A stretch of 61,282 bases of DNA from Staphylococcus arlettae (GCF_002902345.1 NZ_PPQB01000019.1:173777-235058); one strand, 5' to 3'; shown: positions 37,564 to 46,645, counted from the first letter of the stretch. The notes: generated from the sequence alone by a model not told the origin. Numbers and translations are program-made.

Positions 37564-39663
37564 TTATTTAGTAGGCGCTAATATGAGATATAACAATGCA
37601 TTTGATTGAAGTGAAAATGTTAACGGTTCATGTACGGAAAATAATTTATACTGTGACTGTGGATGGTTTGATTGATTGATTTGTTTAATTATAAATGTGT
37701 CGAGTTGTAAGTTTTGCATTTGTTTTGCTGATGGTAACAAATAATCAATTGAACCAAAAGAATCATTTAACAGTTTGCTAAAAACTGAAAAAGTTGTATG
37801 AAAATGATGATTAATATTTAGGGCAGTAGATGTTTCGGAATCACTATTAATCAAATCTCCATTATGGACTAACAGTTCATAATTTTGATGTTGTTTACGA
37901 AGCAGTCCCATGTTATGAAGACATACATGACAATTCATAAAAGGCGCTAACATTTGGTAAATATGCATTATTGGTAAATAATTTTCATGCACTGTCATTA
38001 ACATTAATTTATTATGGTTATCACAGTATAACGGGAATCCTAAACCACGTATGCGCGAAGATAAAGATACAATAAAATCTACTAAGTGGGCATGCGTGAT
38101 TTTAGTAGTTGGTGAGTAATATTGTTGCAACGCATTATAGGTTAAATGAATGAAAATTAATTTATGTGCATGCTCTTCTAAATCATCGAGAAAATAGGCA
38201 ATAATATTTTTTATGTTAGTTGAGTCTATATTATATATTTTAGCTAACTGTTGCGCTAACATCGTTAAATCCATATTGATAATATAAAAATCCATAGGCA
38301 AGGCATTTAAGTGTGCCACTATATGGTTGTGAGTGACGTCAGTGGTTTGAAAGAAATCATCTACTAATAAACCACAGTTAACTGCTGCATATTTCCGTGA
38401 AATAAGATTTTTTAAAACTCTAATTTTGTTTAGTGGTAAAAGTTGCGGATTAAAAAGAAGTTGTATAGTGCTTAAGTATTCTCGACATAAACTATCATTT
38501 TTAAGTTCTACAAGAAAACTGTCATTCATTTTATTAAACATAAATAGTGAGTTTACCGGTAATAAAAGGCTGCAATTATAACTTTTTAATTGATGTAGCA
38601 ACTTAATAAAATAAGCTTTATCAATCGTATTAAATATAGAGTGTTCAATATGTTCTATATATAAAATTGGATTTGGGAGGTAAGATAAGTCAAAATAATC
38701 AAGCTGAGTATGCGTAAACTTAAGAAATTCATGGAAATTTGCCAATTTTATAATCGTCTGCGGTGGTTTGAAATACATCGTAGGATAATTGTGCTGCAAC
38801 TCTAAAGTATATGATTTAGGTGTCGTAATATTATACATGTAGTTATGTAGACTTAGACATATTTGATGGCTAATAGGTGAAATAGTCAAGCTATCTTGAT
38901 CCATATTATTGTGATACTTGTAGTAGTAAAAAAATTTTTTAGGTGGTAACTGAATATATTTTTTAAACTGTTTAGAAAAGGTTGAAACATTGGAAAAACT
39001 ATAATTTAGTGCTAAATCATGTATATTATGCTGTCCAGTCAATAAATCAATGAGCGCTTGCTTAATTTTTAAACTTGTAATATAAGGTTTAAATTGCATT
39101 TGTAAATGTGTGGAAAAAAGTATTGAGATGTAAGACTGTGAAATATAAAAACGTTGGGCTAATATTTTGGCTAATAACGGTTCAGTAATGTGATTATTAA
39201 TAAATACCAAAATATTTTTCAATAATTTAGAAGTAACATTGCAAACAGGTAAATAAGGTTGTTGTAATTTAATTTGTGCTTCAGCTAGTAATAAAGTTAT
39301 AACGTCAGATACCATTGATGTGTCGATGGTTTTATCGATAAATTTGGTTTTTAAGTAATAAGTTAACCATTGGTGTAACTTAGTTTTTGACCGAATTAAA
39401 TTATAGTCTAGATAACTATGGGAGAATAAAGCATCACGTTCAATAAACGATGCTAATGGTATGGATAACGAAAGTAGATAATTTGTCTGTACATGTTGGT
39501 AAAGGTCACCGTGATTAATAATTAGACCATGCTTAAAAGTGTGGAGATTGCCATTAATATTGACGATATTAGATTCCGCTAAAGGCAGTAAAACTATAAC
39601 TTCATTTAAGCATCTACGCATAGGCGCTTTGATGTGATGAAGGATGGTAAGTGTACTTTTCAT
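37564..39663 (-). CDS. Large AraC-family regulator, Rsp/Rbf-like
   Basis: A 699-aa protein, far longer than ordinary AraC regulators (about 300 aa) but typical of the staphylococcal Rsp (about 700 aa) and Rbf group. The double HTH is internal, about residues 155-250 (FINNHITEPLLAKILAQRFY, SQSYISILFSTHLQ, then NIHDLALNYSFSNVSTFSKQFKKYI). A C-terminal region of about 440 residues with alternating hydrophobic strands resembles the glycoside-hydrolase-like barrel described for Rsp. In S. aureus Rsp controls surface proteins, agr and biofilm. I start at ATG 39663, nine bases after GAGG; TTG 39678 overlaps that site. Ortholog assignment (Rsp or Rbf) is unresolved. Confidence 0.78.
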   Translation of the reverse strand: MKSTLTILHHIKAPMRRCLNEVIVLLPLAESNIVNINGNLHTFKHGLIINHGDLYQHVQTNYLLSLSIPLASFIERDALFSHSYLDYNLIRSKTKLHQWLTYYLKTKFIDKTIDTSMVSDVITLLLAEAQIKLQQPYLPVCNVTSKLLKNILVFINNHITEPLLAKILAQRFYISQSYISILFSTHLQMQFKPYITSLKIKQALIDLLTGQHNIHDLALNYSFSNVSTFSKQFKKYIQLPPKKFFYYYKYHNNMDQDSLTISPISHQICLSLHNYMYNITTPKSYTLELQHNYPTMYFKPPQTIIKLANFHEFLKFTHTQLDYFDLSYLPNPILYIEHIEHSIFNTIDKAYFIKLLHQLKSYNCSLLLPVNSLFMFNKMNDSFLVELKNDSLCREYLSTIQLLFNPQLLPLNKIRVLKNLISRKYAAVNCGLLVDDFFQTTDVTHNHIVAHLNALPMDFYIINMDLTMLAQQLAKIYNIDSTNIKNIIAYFLDDLEEHAHKLIFIHLTYNALQQYYSPTTKITHAHLVDFIVSLSSRIRGLGFPLYCDNHNKLMLMTVHENYLPIMHIYQMLAPFMNCHVCLHNMGLLRKQHQNYELLVHNGDLINSDSETSTALNINHHFHTTFSVFSKLLNDSFGSIDYLLPSAKQMQNLQLDTFIIKQINQSNHPQSQYKLFSVHEPLTFSLQSNALLYLILAPTK

Positions 39664-40153
39664 TAGTAAATACCTCAAATTATAATTTCATTTATATCAA
39701 GTGTACCGTTTTAAACAATCTATAGGGAGTGTCTACAAGAAAGATTAATAAAAACATAGTAAATACTAATATTTTTAATCGTTGTAATGGTAAAGGAGAA
39801 AATTATTAAAAAAGTGATTAAAATTTTATAGTGTTGCACTAAAAAAAGTGGGGGAATTTTAAAAAGTTAATTAACATAAAAAAGACTTAAAACTACTGCC
39901 TGAAGGTAGTTTTAAGTCTGTCCAATCAGTCTGAGTAAGACCATTGTTGAGAATGGTATAACATTGATTATATGAGCAATTGATTTAGGTGCGCTAAAGC
40001 AAAGTAAATAATTTAGACTATAATAAACTATAATGTTTGCGCTTACCATCCTCGAGATTATTATATAATTTTTATCGAATATAAACAAGATTAAATATGT
40101 TTGAAGATGTACTGGCAAACCGTATAATTTCTTTACTCAATATCTTATTGCGA
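39664..40153. other. Intergenic region with a possible minus-strand 3' RNA
   Basis: About 490 AT-rich bases. A minus-strand terminator lies at 39877-39919. Between it and the small gene ending at 40154 is a weak 68-codon minus-strand frame (39912-40118, TTG start, no ribosome binding site) that I do not accept as a gene. The left 200 bases presumably hold the promoter of the large AraC gene. Confidence 0.45.
39877..39919 (-). terminator. Minus-strand terminator
   Basis: Perfect stem AGACTTAAAACTAC / GTAGTTTTAAGTCT with a nine-base loop. The T run lies on the minus strand side, so it ends transcripts reading leftward from about 40.4 kb. Confidence 0.88.
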
Positions 40154-40417
40154 TTAGCGTTCCATGATATAGAGGTGTATTGATTTGCATGCAATAACAA
40201 CTACAGTTACAAGTGAAAATAGTGTGAGTAAGCCATTAAATTCCGCATGGTTAAATATTTGAATAACAGTCATAGAGCTTAATGATAATAAAAATAAAGA
40301 TCCACTTGTGTGCATATTAAAATAATCTAATGTAAATAGCGTTAAGACAATAAGTAATAAATAAAACAAGCCGATACTACAAAGGTTTACGATATCCAAG
40401 AAAATTTGTTTGCTCAT
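40154..40417 (-). CDS. Small membrane protein, unknown function
   Basis: An 87-aa hydrophobic protein with three likely TM helices (about residues 8-28, 35-50 and 57-78), few charged residues, and a short C-terminal IMER. It starts at ATG 40417 downstream of AGAGGATGTGGAG. I do not recognise the family. Its transcript likely runs about 235 bases past the stop to the terminator at 39.9 kb, leaving an unexplained 3' region. It lies upstream of, and points the same way as, the Rsp-like regulator gene. Confidence 0.6.
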   Translation of the reverse strand: MSKQIFLDIVNLCSIGLFYLLLIVLTLFTLDYFNMHTSGSLFLLSLSSMTVIQIFNHAEFNGLLTLFSLVTVVVIACKSIHLYIMER

Positions 40418-40519
40418 TATCTCCACATCCTCTCTTACTTATTTATAACCACTTTAAAAGTAAAAAAAGCATGAAAAGTGAAGATTTACAAAAGTTTAAC
40501 AAACTGTGGCTTGTATACA

Positions 40520-41131
40520 TCAAGATTTATTATTTAAGTAATATAAACTGAATTCTAAATCATTGTTCAAATGCTGTTCTAATAATGCTACAGCTTTATC
40601 AGTATTTCTATTACGTAAGGCGGCAACTATTTCTGCATGTTCCTCAATTAAGCCAGGTCTACGTTTGTTTATAACAGTTTTACTAAACAAATAAATATAA
40701 CTTTGTAATTTTTGATAGTTGTTTAAGATAAATTGATTATTAGTAGCTGCCATAATTTTTTTATGAAAAGCATCGTTTGTTTGAATAATTTGTTCTTCTT
40801 CTAAGGAATCCATATCAATTTCGGTATAACTTTGTAATTCTAATAAATCTTCTTCGGTATACACTACAGCTGCCTTCCGCAAAGCGTAAGATTCTAGCAG
40901 TATTCTCATTTCGAAAATTTGACGATACTCTTCTGATGTCGGTATAAAGACATAACCATCTTTAATAAAATATTCTAATTCTAATTGTGTTAATGCTTCT
41001 CTTATAGGAGTTCTACTAACATTGTATTTTTTAGCTAACTTAGTCTCTGTTATTTTTTCATTTTGAATTAAATCCCCGTTAATTATGTCATTTCTGATTT
41101 TTTGATAAATAGATTGTTCTACGTTTTTCAC
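40520..41131 (-). CDS. GntR/FCD-family transcriptional regulator
   Basis: A 203-aa repressor. N-terminal winged HTH (about residues 5-65: IYQKIRNDIINGDL, LAKKYNVSRTPIREALTQLE) and a C-terminal FCD helical ligand-binding domain with ETDAFH-like elements (NDAFHKKIMAATNN; EEHAEIVAAL) carrying the metal histidines. I choose GTG 41131, eight bases after GAGG; the ATG at 41152 has no ribosome binding site. It is divergent from the acid-sugar genes. TATAC-type palindromes in the shared region are probably its operators. Confidence 0.85.
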   Translation of the reverse strand: MKNVEQSIYQKIRNDIINGDLIQNEKITETKLAKKYNVSRTPIREALTQLELEYFIKDGYVFIPTSEEYRQIFEMRILLESYALRKAAVVYTEEDLLELQSYTEIDMDSLEEEQIIQTNDAFHKKIMAATNNQFILNNYQKLQSYIYLFSKTVINKRRPGLIEEHAEIVAALRNRNTDKAVALLEQHLNNDLEFSLYYLNNKS

Positions 41132-41180
41132 TACTGTCACCTCACTATACATAGTGTACTATAAAAAAAATTAGAACAAA

Positions 41181-41230
41181 ATGTATACATTTTAATTATT
41201 TTGGTATACAATAATATGTAAACGTTTTCA
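41181..41230 (+). promoter_or_regulatory. GntR operator candidates and cre site
   Basis: ATGTATACAT (41181-41190, perfect palindrome) and TGGTATACAA (41202-41211) resemble FCD-type GntR operators and are about two helical turns apart. TGTAAACGTTTTCA (41217-41230) fits the CcpA cre consensus at every defined position and touches the ribosome binding site GGAGG of the first structural gene. Induction by acid sugar and repression by glucose are predicted. Confidence 0.72.
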
Positions 41231-41244
41231 GTGGAGGTAAAAAT

Positions 41245-42120
41245 ATGAAAATTGGATTTATTGGTTTAGGAATTATGGGGAAACCTATGGTGAAAAATTT
41301 GTTGAAAGCAGGACAAACAGTTTTAGTAAATGATGTAAATAATGAAGCACAACAAGAAATGCAACAATATGGTGCTGTGATAGCAACAACTAAAGAAATA
41401 GCACAGCAAGTTGACTGTTTAATTACGTCATTGCCAAATGGGGCTATTGTTAAAGCTGTATTATATAGTGGAGAAAATGCTGTATTAAAGTATGAAGATA
41501 TTGCAGTAAAACATGTAATTGATACGAGTTCGTTAACGCCCAATGAGTCATTGGAAATAAGTAAAGTGTTAAAAGAAAAAAATGTGAAATATGTTGATGC
41601 ACCAGTAAGTGGTGGGGAACCATTAGCAATCACTGGAGAACTATCGGTCATGGTAGGTTGTAAAGAAGTAGACTTAGATGTCATCACAAAAATATTAGAT
41701 CCCGTAGCACAATCTGTTATTAGAGTAGGAGATGTTGGAGCTGGTAGTGTTGTAAAATTAGCGAACCAAATAATCGTTAATATGAACATTTCAGCACTAT
41801 CAGAAGCAGTGGTGTTAGCGAAAAAATTTGATATCAATTTAGAAGCGATGTACAGCGCTATTAAAGATGGCTTGGCCGGTTCTTCTGTGATGGATGCTAA
41901 ATTTCCAAAAATGATTGAGCAAAATTATCAAGCTGGTGGCACTTTAAACATTAATCTGAAAGATTTAAAAAATGTAGTGTCTACTGCGGATACAGTTGAT
42001 TTAACGTTACCGCTAACTAACCAAGTAAAAGAAATTTACAAAGCTGAAGTAATTGCAGGCAATGGTCTTAATGATCACTCTGGAATTATTAAATATTTTG
42101 AAAAAATCAACAATATGTAG
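41245..42120 (+). CDS. Beta-hydroxyacid dehydrogenase (GarR/LtnD-like)
   Basis: NAD(P)-dependent 3-hydroxyacid dehydrogenase of 291 aa. The Rossmann motif at the N-terminus is IGFIGLGIMGKPM. The substrate motif DAPVSGGE follows at about residues 115-122, and the catalytic lysine lies in GSVVKLANQI (about Lys171). Family members include tartronate semialdehyde reductase and the acid-sugar dehydrogenases LtnD/DenD. Being directly upstream of a DUF1537 kinase favours a four-carbon acid-sugar 2-dehydrogenase. Good ribosome binding site GGAGG. First gene of the operon, nine bases before the kinase. Confidence 0.85.
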   Translation: MKIGFIGLGIMGKPMVKNLLKAGQTVLVNDVNNEAQQEMQQYGAVIATTKEIAQQVDCLITSLPNGAIVKAVLYSGENAVLKYEDIAVKHVIDTSSLTPNESLEISKVLKEKNVKYVDAPVSGGEPLAITGELSVMVGCKEVDLDVITKILDPVAQSVIRVGDVGAGSVVKLANQIIVNMNISALSEAVVLAKKFDINLEAMYSAIKDGLAGSSVMDAKFPKMIEQNYQAGGTLNINLKDLKNVVSTADTVDLTLPLTNQVKEIYKAEVIAGNGLNDHSGIIKYFEKINNM

Positions 42121-42128
42121 GTGGAAAT

Positions 42129-43496
42129 ATGCTAAATAAAAACTTAATTTTAGAACAAAAACAAGATGAAATAGACAAAGGTTTAGAAAGTTTAACGTAT
42201 AAAATAATTGTGTTAGATGACGATCCTACTGGTACACAAACTGTGAAAGATTTACCAGTTTATACAGATTGGTCATTAGAATACATTAAAGATGGCTTTC
42301 AACAAGCAAATCAAATGTTCTATATTTTGACTAATTCCCGTGCGCTTAATCAAGAAGAAACTACAATTGTGCATAAAGAAATAATGACGAACATTGAACA
42401 AATTTCTAAAGAATTAAATCAACCTTTTATAGTTATTAGTAGAGGTGACTCAACGTTACGCGGTCATTTTTATCTTGAACCTAAAGTGCTTAATGATAGC
42501 GCAAGTCATGGTTTTGATGGCGTATTTTATATACCAGCATTTTTCGAAGGACAAAGGTATACGTATAACGGAATACATTATTTACAAGAAGATGATGCCT
42601 ATATTCCGGTAGCCAACAGTGAATTTGCACAAGATACAACATTTGGCTTTAGTGCTGAACGTATGGATGATTTTATAGCAGAAAAAAGTAATGGTGATAT
42701 CAAGTCAGACGATGTATATCACATTACTTTACAACAATTGCGTAATCGTGAGAGTGAGACGATAATGTCACTTTTCGATGACTTGCAACATTTTGATGCA
42801 GTAGTTGTTGATGCATTAAATGATGAAGATTTAGATTTCTTTGTAGCTTGTCTTACTTCTTATTTAAGTACACATAAAAAGCAATTTATGTTCCGTACAG
42901 CAGCATCATTTGTAAAAGCAATATGTGAAACACCTGGAGAAATTATAAATTTAAATGATGTCAGTGACAATTCACATGGCGGCATTATTATTGTAGGATC
43001 ACATGTCAAAAAATCATCGGATCAGTTGAATCATTTAATTGCTCATTCCGATATTCAGACTATTGAATTTGATGTGACAGAAGTAACAAAACCAAGTTTA
43101 ACTGACTATATAAAATCTATCATTGCACAGGTCGAAAGGTTGATTGCACAAGGTGAAGACGTTGTTGTTTATACGTCTAGAGATGTAATTAAGACAGCTG
43201 ATTTAACTAATAATTTAAGTATATCGACAAATATTTCTAATTGTTTAGTCGAAATTGTTAGTAATTTAACACTTAAACCTAATTTCATTATCGCAAAAGG
43301 CGGTATTACTTCAAGTGATGTTGCCACTAAAGGATTGAATATTAAAAAAGCGACAGTTATTGGCCAAATTACTAAAGGCGTACCAATTTGGCTAACTGGT
43401 AGTGAAGCAAAATATGAAAATATGCCATATGTTATTTTCCCAGGAAATGTTGGAGCTACAGAAACATTAACTGAAGTATATCAATTAAATAAATAA
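42129..43496 (+). CDS. Four-carbon acid sugar kinase (DUF1537 family)
   Basis: A 455-aa kinase of the OtnK/DtnK/LtnK family that phosphorylates 3- or 4-carbon acid sugars such as 2-oxotetronate or threonate. N-terminal substrate domain: VLDDDPTGTQTVKDLPVYT and ISRGDSTLRGH. C-terminal nucleotide domain: IIAKGGITSSDVA and the late WLTGSEAKYENMPYVIFPGN with the conserved FPGNVG. GGTGG precedes ATG 42129. It is the middle gene of dehydrogenase-kinase-permease. The exact substrate cannot be read from sequence. Confidence 0.87.
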   Translation: MLNKNLILEQKQDEIDKGLESLTYKIIVLDDDPTGTQTVKDLPVYTDWSLEYIKDGFQQANQMFYILTNSRALNQEETTIVHKEIMTNIEQISKELNQPFIVISRGDSTLRGHFYLEPKVLNDSASHGFDGVFYIPAFFEGQRYTYNGIHYLQEDDAYIPVANSEFAQDTTFGFSAERMDDFIAEKSNGDIKSDDVYHITLQQLRNRESETIMSLFDDLQHFDAVVVDALNDEDLDFFVACLTSYLSTHKKQFMFRTAASFVKAICETPGEIINLNDVSDNSHGGIIIVGSHVKKSSDQLNHLIAHSDIQTIEFDVTEVTKPSLTDYIKSIIAQVERLIAQGEDVVVYTSRDVIKTADLTNNLSISTNISNCLVEIVSNLTLKPNFIIAKGGITSSDVATKGLNIKKATVIGQITKGVPIWLTGSEAKYENMPYVIFPGNVGATETLTEVYQLNK

Positions 43497-43516
43497 AAAT
43501 GAAAGTTGGGATGTTT

Positions 43517-44878
43517 ATGTTGGGAGAGTTTTGGCCAATTATAGGTGTCGTTATAGGCGTAGCCATATTACTAATATTAATCATGGTCTTTAAATTAAAT
43601 ACGTTTATAGCATTAATTATTACTTCTATGGCAACTGGTATGATTTTAGGGATGCCTATAGATAAAATTGTAGAAACTATTGAAAAAGGGATGGGCGATA
43701 CATTAGGACATATCGCGATTATTTTTGGATTAGGGTCCATCCTAGGTAAATTATTATCCGATCGTGGCGGTGCTACTCGCATTGCTGACACATTAATTAA
43801 TACATTTGGTAAAAAATATGTTACTTGGGCAATGATTATTGCATCATTCATTATCGGAATATCTTTATTTTTAGAGGTTGCTTTTGTTCTATTAGTACCA
43901 TTAGTATTTACACTAGCTAAAAGAATGTCGATTTCTAATTTATCTGTAGGTTTACCTATGGCGACTTCAATCGCTGTAACGCATGGTTTTTTACCACCAC
44001 ATCCTGGACCAGTCGCAATATCTGAAGCACTAAATGCGAATATCGGCCATGTATTAATGTACGGTATCATTATTGGTATTCCATTAGCAATTATCGTTGG
44101 TGGTATTTTTCCTAAAATTGCGTATAAATTGGCACCAAGCGCTTTTGCAAAAGAGGGGAATCAAGCCGTTACGGGTGATATTAAGAATATCGATGAATCA
44201 GAGATGCCAAGTTTTGGACTAAGTTTGTTAACGGCTCTAAGTCCTGTAGTATTGATGTTATTTGCGACAGTTGTTCAATTGATTACAGGTAATGAAGACG
44301 GACACGCTCAAGGTCTAGAAGGATTTATTTATTTTATAGGTTCTTCTACAACGGCGATGTTAATTGCAGTTTTGATCGCTATATATACTATGGGAATCAG
44401 ACGTAAACAAACAATGAATCAAATAATGGACACTGTCTCAAATGCTATTACTCCAATTGCCATGCTACTGTTAATCATCGGTGGTGGCGGTACATTTAAG
44501 CAAATTTTAATCGATGGTGGTGTTGGCGACACTATTTCACAATTATTTCATGACTCACAAATGTCACCCCTTGTATTAGCATGGTTAGCAGCAGCTATTT
44601 TACGTGTAGCATTAGGTTCTACTACAGTTGCAGCTATATCATCAGTTGGTATTGTATTACCTTTATTACAAACCGTAGATGTTAATCTCTCATTAGTTGT
44701 GCTTGCTATAGGTGCAGGAAGTATTTTTTGTTCACATGTTAATGACGCTGGATTTTGGATGTTTAAAGAGTATTTTGGTTTAAGCATGAAAGAAACATTT
44801 TTAACATGGACTTTATTAGAATCTATATTATCTATATTAGGATTAGGATTTATATTAATTGTTAATGTAATTATTTAA
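43517..44878 (+). CDS. GntP-family gluconate/acid sugar:H+ symporter
   Basis: Membrane permease of 453 aa with about 12 helices. Signatures: MVFKLNTFIALIITSMATGM, LLSDRGGATRIA, THGFLPPHPGPVAI and ALGSTTVAAISS plus SHVNDAGFWMFKEYFG, all typical of GntP. It would import the acid sugar used by the adjacent kinase and dehydrogenase. The longest frame starts at ATG 43499, two bases after the kinase stop; I prefer ATG 43517 because relatives begin with a short residue stretch before FWPIIGVVIGVA. The upstream ribosome binding site is weak (TTGGGA), so coupling is likely. Confidence 0.85.
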   Translation: MLGEFWPIIGVVIGVAILLILIMVFKLNTFIALIITSMATGMILGMPIDKIVETIEKGMGDTLGHIAIIFGLGSILGKLLSDRGGATRIADTLINTFGKKYVTWAMIIASFIIGISLFLEVAFVLLVPLVFTLAKRMSISNLSVGLPMATSIAVTHGFLPPHPGPVAISEALNANIGHVLMYGIIIGIPLAIIVGGIFPKIAYKLAPSAFAKEGNQAVTGDIKNIDESEMPSFGLSLLTALSPVVLMLFATVVQLITGNEDGHAQGLEGFIYFIGSSTTAMLIAVLIAIYTMGIRRKQTMNQIMDTVSNAITPIAMLLLIIGGGGTFKQILIDGGVGDTISQLFHDSQMSPLVLAWLAAAILRVALGSTTVAAISSVGIVLPLLQTVDVNLSLVVLAIGAGSIFCSHVNDAGFWMFKEYFGLSMKETFLTWTLLESILSILGLGFILIVNVII

Positions 44879-44882
44879 ATAT

Positions 44883-44932
44883 AAAAGGTAGAATGTATCA
44901 TTTTATGATTATACATTTTACCTTTTATTTTT
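44883..44932 (+). terminator. Terminator of the acid-sugar operon
   Basis: Stem AAAAGGTAGAATGTAT / ATACATTTTACCTTTT with a 12-base loop, then ATTTTTT. Confidence 0.87.
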
Positions 44933-45023
44933 TAGTATTAAAATTAATTAAAAAATTGTTTCAACGTTTAACTTTAGTGATAAATAATAAGTACGGATTG
45001 TTTTGTAGAGAAAGGGGTATTTT

Positions 45024-45698
45024 ATGTATAAAGTTATTGTTTTTGATGTTTTTGGCACATTATTTGATGTTATGTCAATTAAAGATAAAGTTGGAGAGTT
45101 AAACAAAGAACATGCTACAGAAATAACTAATTTATGGCGTAAGACACAATTATATCATGCAACACTACGTCAAGTTATGGAACGTTATACAAGATATGAT
45201 GAAATTACCAAAAATGCATTACGACATACTTTAGAAGTTTATAATGTACCGTATAATAGAGATGATATTAATGAATTGTTTAATGGTTATCAAAATTTAG
45301 AATACTTTAAAGAAGTGCCCAAATCTCTAGCTGAGTTAAATGACAAGCCATTAGATTTAGCTATATTGTCTAATGGAAATGATAATATGTTACGTGCATT
45401 AGTGGATAACTCTGAAATCGCTGAATACTTTAATTCAGTTATGAGTGTCGACGAAGTTAAACAATATAAGCCAAGTCCAGCCAGTTATGCATTAGTATTA
45501 AATTATTATAAAGTAAAACGTAGTGAAATATTGTTTGTGTCGTCAAATTCGTGGGACGTTACAGGAGCTGAGAACTTTGGTTTTGATACAGCTTGGGTTA
45601 ATAGACGCAATGACTTATTTGATGATAATGGTGTGAAACCTACAATTGCAGTAAATAATTTGCATGAATTAGTGAAATGGATTGAAATAAATAGGTAG
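45024..45698 (+). CDS. HAD hydrolase, type II haloacid-dehalogenase-like
   Basis: A 224-aa HAD-superfamily enzyme. Motif I FDVFGTLFD with nucleophile Asp8; a helical cap (about 15-90); motif II ILSNGND; motif III lysine in VKQYKPSPASY; and the type II motif SSNSWDVTGAENFGF with conserved Asn and Asp. These features match L-2-haloacid dehalogenases, though many family members are phosphatases. AAAGGGG precedes ATG 45024. It lies 145 bases after the permease and beyond a terminator, so it is probably a separate unit, though it might serve the same pathway as a phosphatase. Confidence 0.82.
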   Translation: MYKVIVFDVFGTLFDVMSIKDKVGELNKEHATEITNLWRKTQLYHATLRQVMERYTRYDEITKNALRHTLEVYNVPYNRDDINELFNGYQNLEYFKEVPKSLAELNDKPLDLAILSNGNDNMLRALVDNSEIAEYFNSVMSVDEVKQYKPSPASYALVLNYYKVKRSEILFVSSNSWDVTGAENFGFDTAWVNRRNDLFDDNGVKPTIAVNNLHELVKWIEINR

Positions 45699-45958
45699 GT
45701 AATTTAACTATAAGATGTTTAATGTGAAGCATATATATTATGGAAATCATGGTGAATATGATTTTAACTTTTAGGGTTTAGAAGATGACAGCAATTTTAC
45801 AAAATTGATGTGCACTTTTGAACCCTTTATTGTTGCAAGCTTGTGATAATTTTTGTAATTAGTGAGCAATTTTTTCGTTTTGTAAACAGAGGTATGATTT
45901 ATAAAAAAACAATGCTATATTAACCATAAGTAATTCAAGTGAAAGAGGCGTAGTTAAG

Positions 45959-46552
45959 TTGAAACGAAGGATTAATATATTACTGTCGTTGTTAGGAATA
46001 GTATGTTTGTTAGTAGCTGTTTATTTATTGGTACAGCCTTATATAGCTAATTATTTTTATAACAAGGAAGCATCAGATAAAGTAGAACAGTATGATGCTA
46101 AGCAACATCAGTCTACTGAGTCTACGAAACAGCAAAATGCATCAACTATGGTAGGATATTTAACTGTACCTGATGCTGATATTAAAGAGCCTGTATATCA
46201 AGGGCCGGCAACACCTAAACAGTTAGAAAAAGGCATCAGCTTTGCAGAAGCTGATGAATCATTAGATGATCAAAATATTGCAATAGCAGGTCATACACAT
46301 ACGAATCTTCGACATTATCAATTTACTAATTTAACTGCCTCAAAAATAGGTAGTGATGTGTATTTTAAAGTAGGACAGGACAAGCGTCATTACCAAATAA
46401 CGAAAATATATGATGTGAAGCCCAGTGATGTTCATGTATTAGAGGAACAAAACAGCAATAAAAAGCAATTAACTCTAATTACTTGTGACAACTATAATTA
46501 CCAAACAGGCGAATGGGAAGATAGAAAAATATTTATTGCAGAAGCGGTATAG
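45959..46552 (+). CDS. srtA: Class A sortase
   Basis: Membrane transpeptidase of 197 aa that anchors LPXTG surface proteins to peptidoglycan. An N-terminal TM helix (about 7-28) precedes the sortase barrel. Catalytic residues: His112 in IAGHTH, Cys176 in TLITCDNY and Arg189 in WEDRKIF. IKEPVYQGPATPKQL and SFAEADESLDDQNIAIAGHT closely follow S. aureus SrtA (206 aa). The start is TTG 45959 after GAGG; no better ATG is available. Monocistronic. The linker between TM helix and barrel is Gln/Ser/Thr-rich. Confidence 0.95.
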   Translation: MKRRINILLSLLGIVCLLVAVYLLVQPYIANYFYNKEASDKVEQYDAKQHQSTESTKQQNASTMVGYLTVPDADIKEPVYQGPATPKQLEKGISFAEADESLDDQNIAIAGHTHTNLRHYQFTNLTASKIGSDVYFKVGQDKRHYQITKIYDVKPSDVHVLEEQNSNKKQLTLITCDNYNYQTGEWEDRKIFIAEAV

Positions 46553-46575
46553 CTCACAATAAAGTTATAAATGAA

Positions 46576-46637
46576 AAAATAGCGTAGCCATCTTATTTCA
46601 ATGAAACGTTCGTTGAATATAGATAGCTACGCTTTTT
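46576..46637. terminator. Bidirectional terminator between srtA and nanE
   Basis: Stem AAAATAGCGTAGC / GCTACGCTTTTT with inner ATCT/AGAT pairing and T runs on both strands, serving convergent srtA and nanE. Confidence 0.87.
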
Positions 46638-46645
46638 AAGTTAAA

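Noticed and set aside
39912..40118. Minus-strand 68-codon ORF
   Set aside because: TTG start without ribosome binding site, no recognisable domain, and its end runs into the terminator stem. More likely 3' untranslated region.
41196..41837. Minus-strand ORF of 213 codons
   Set aside because: Antisense of the beta-hydroxyacid dehydrogenase gene; it encodes low-complexity Ser/Thr-rich sequence.
43456..44070. Long minus-strand ORF of 204 codons
   Set aside because: Antisense shadow of the GntP permease gene, whose frame is strongly supported.
44893..45102. Plus-strand 69-codon ORF
   Set aside because: It passes through the terminator of the GntP gene and overlaps the HAD start in another frame.
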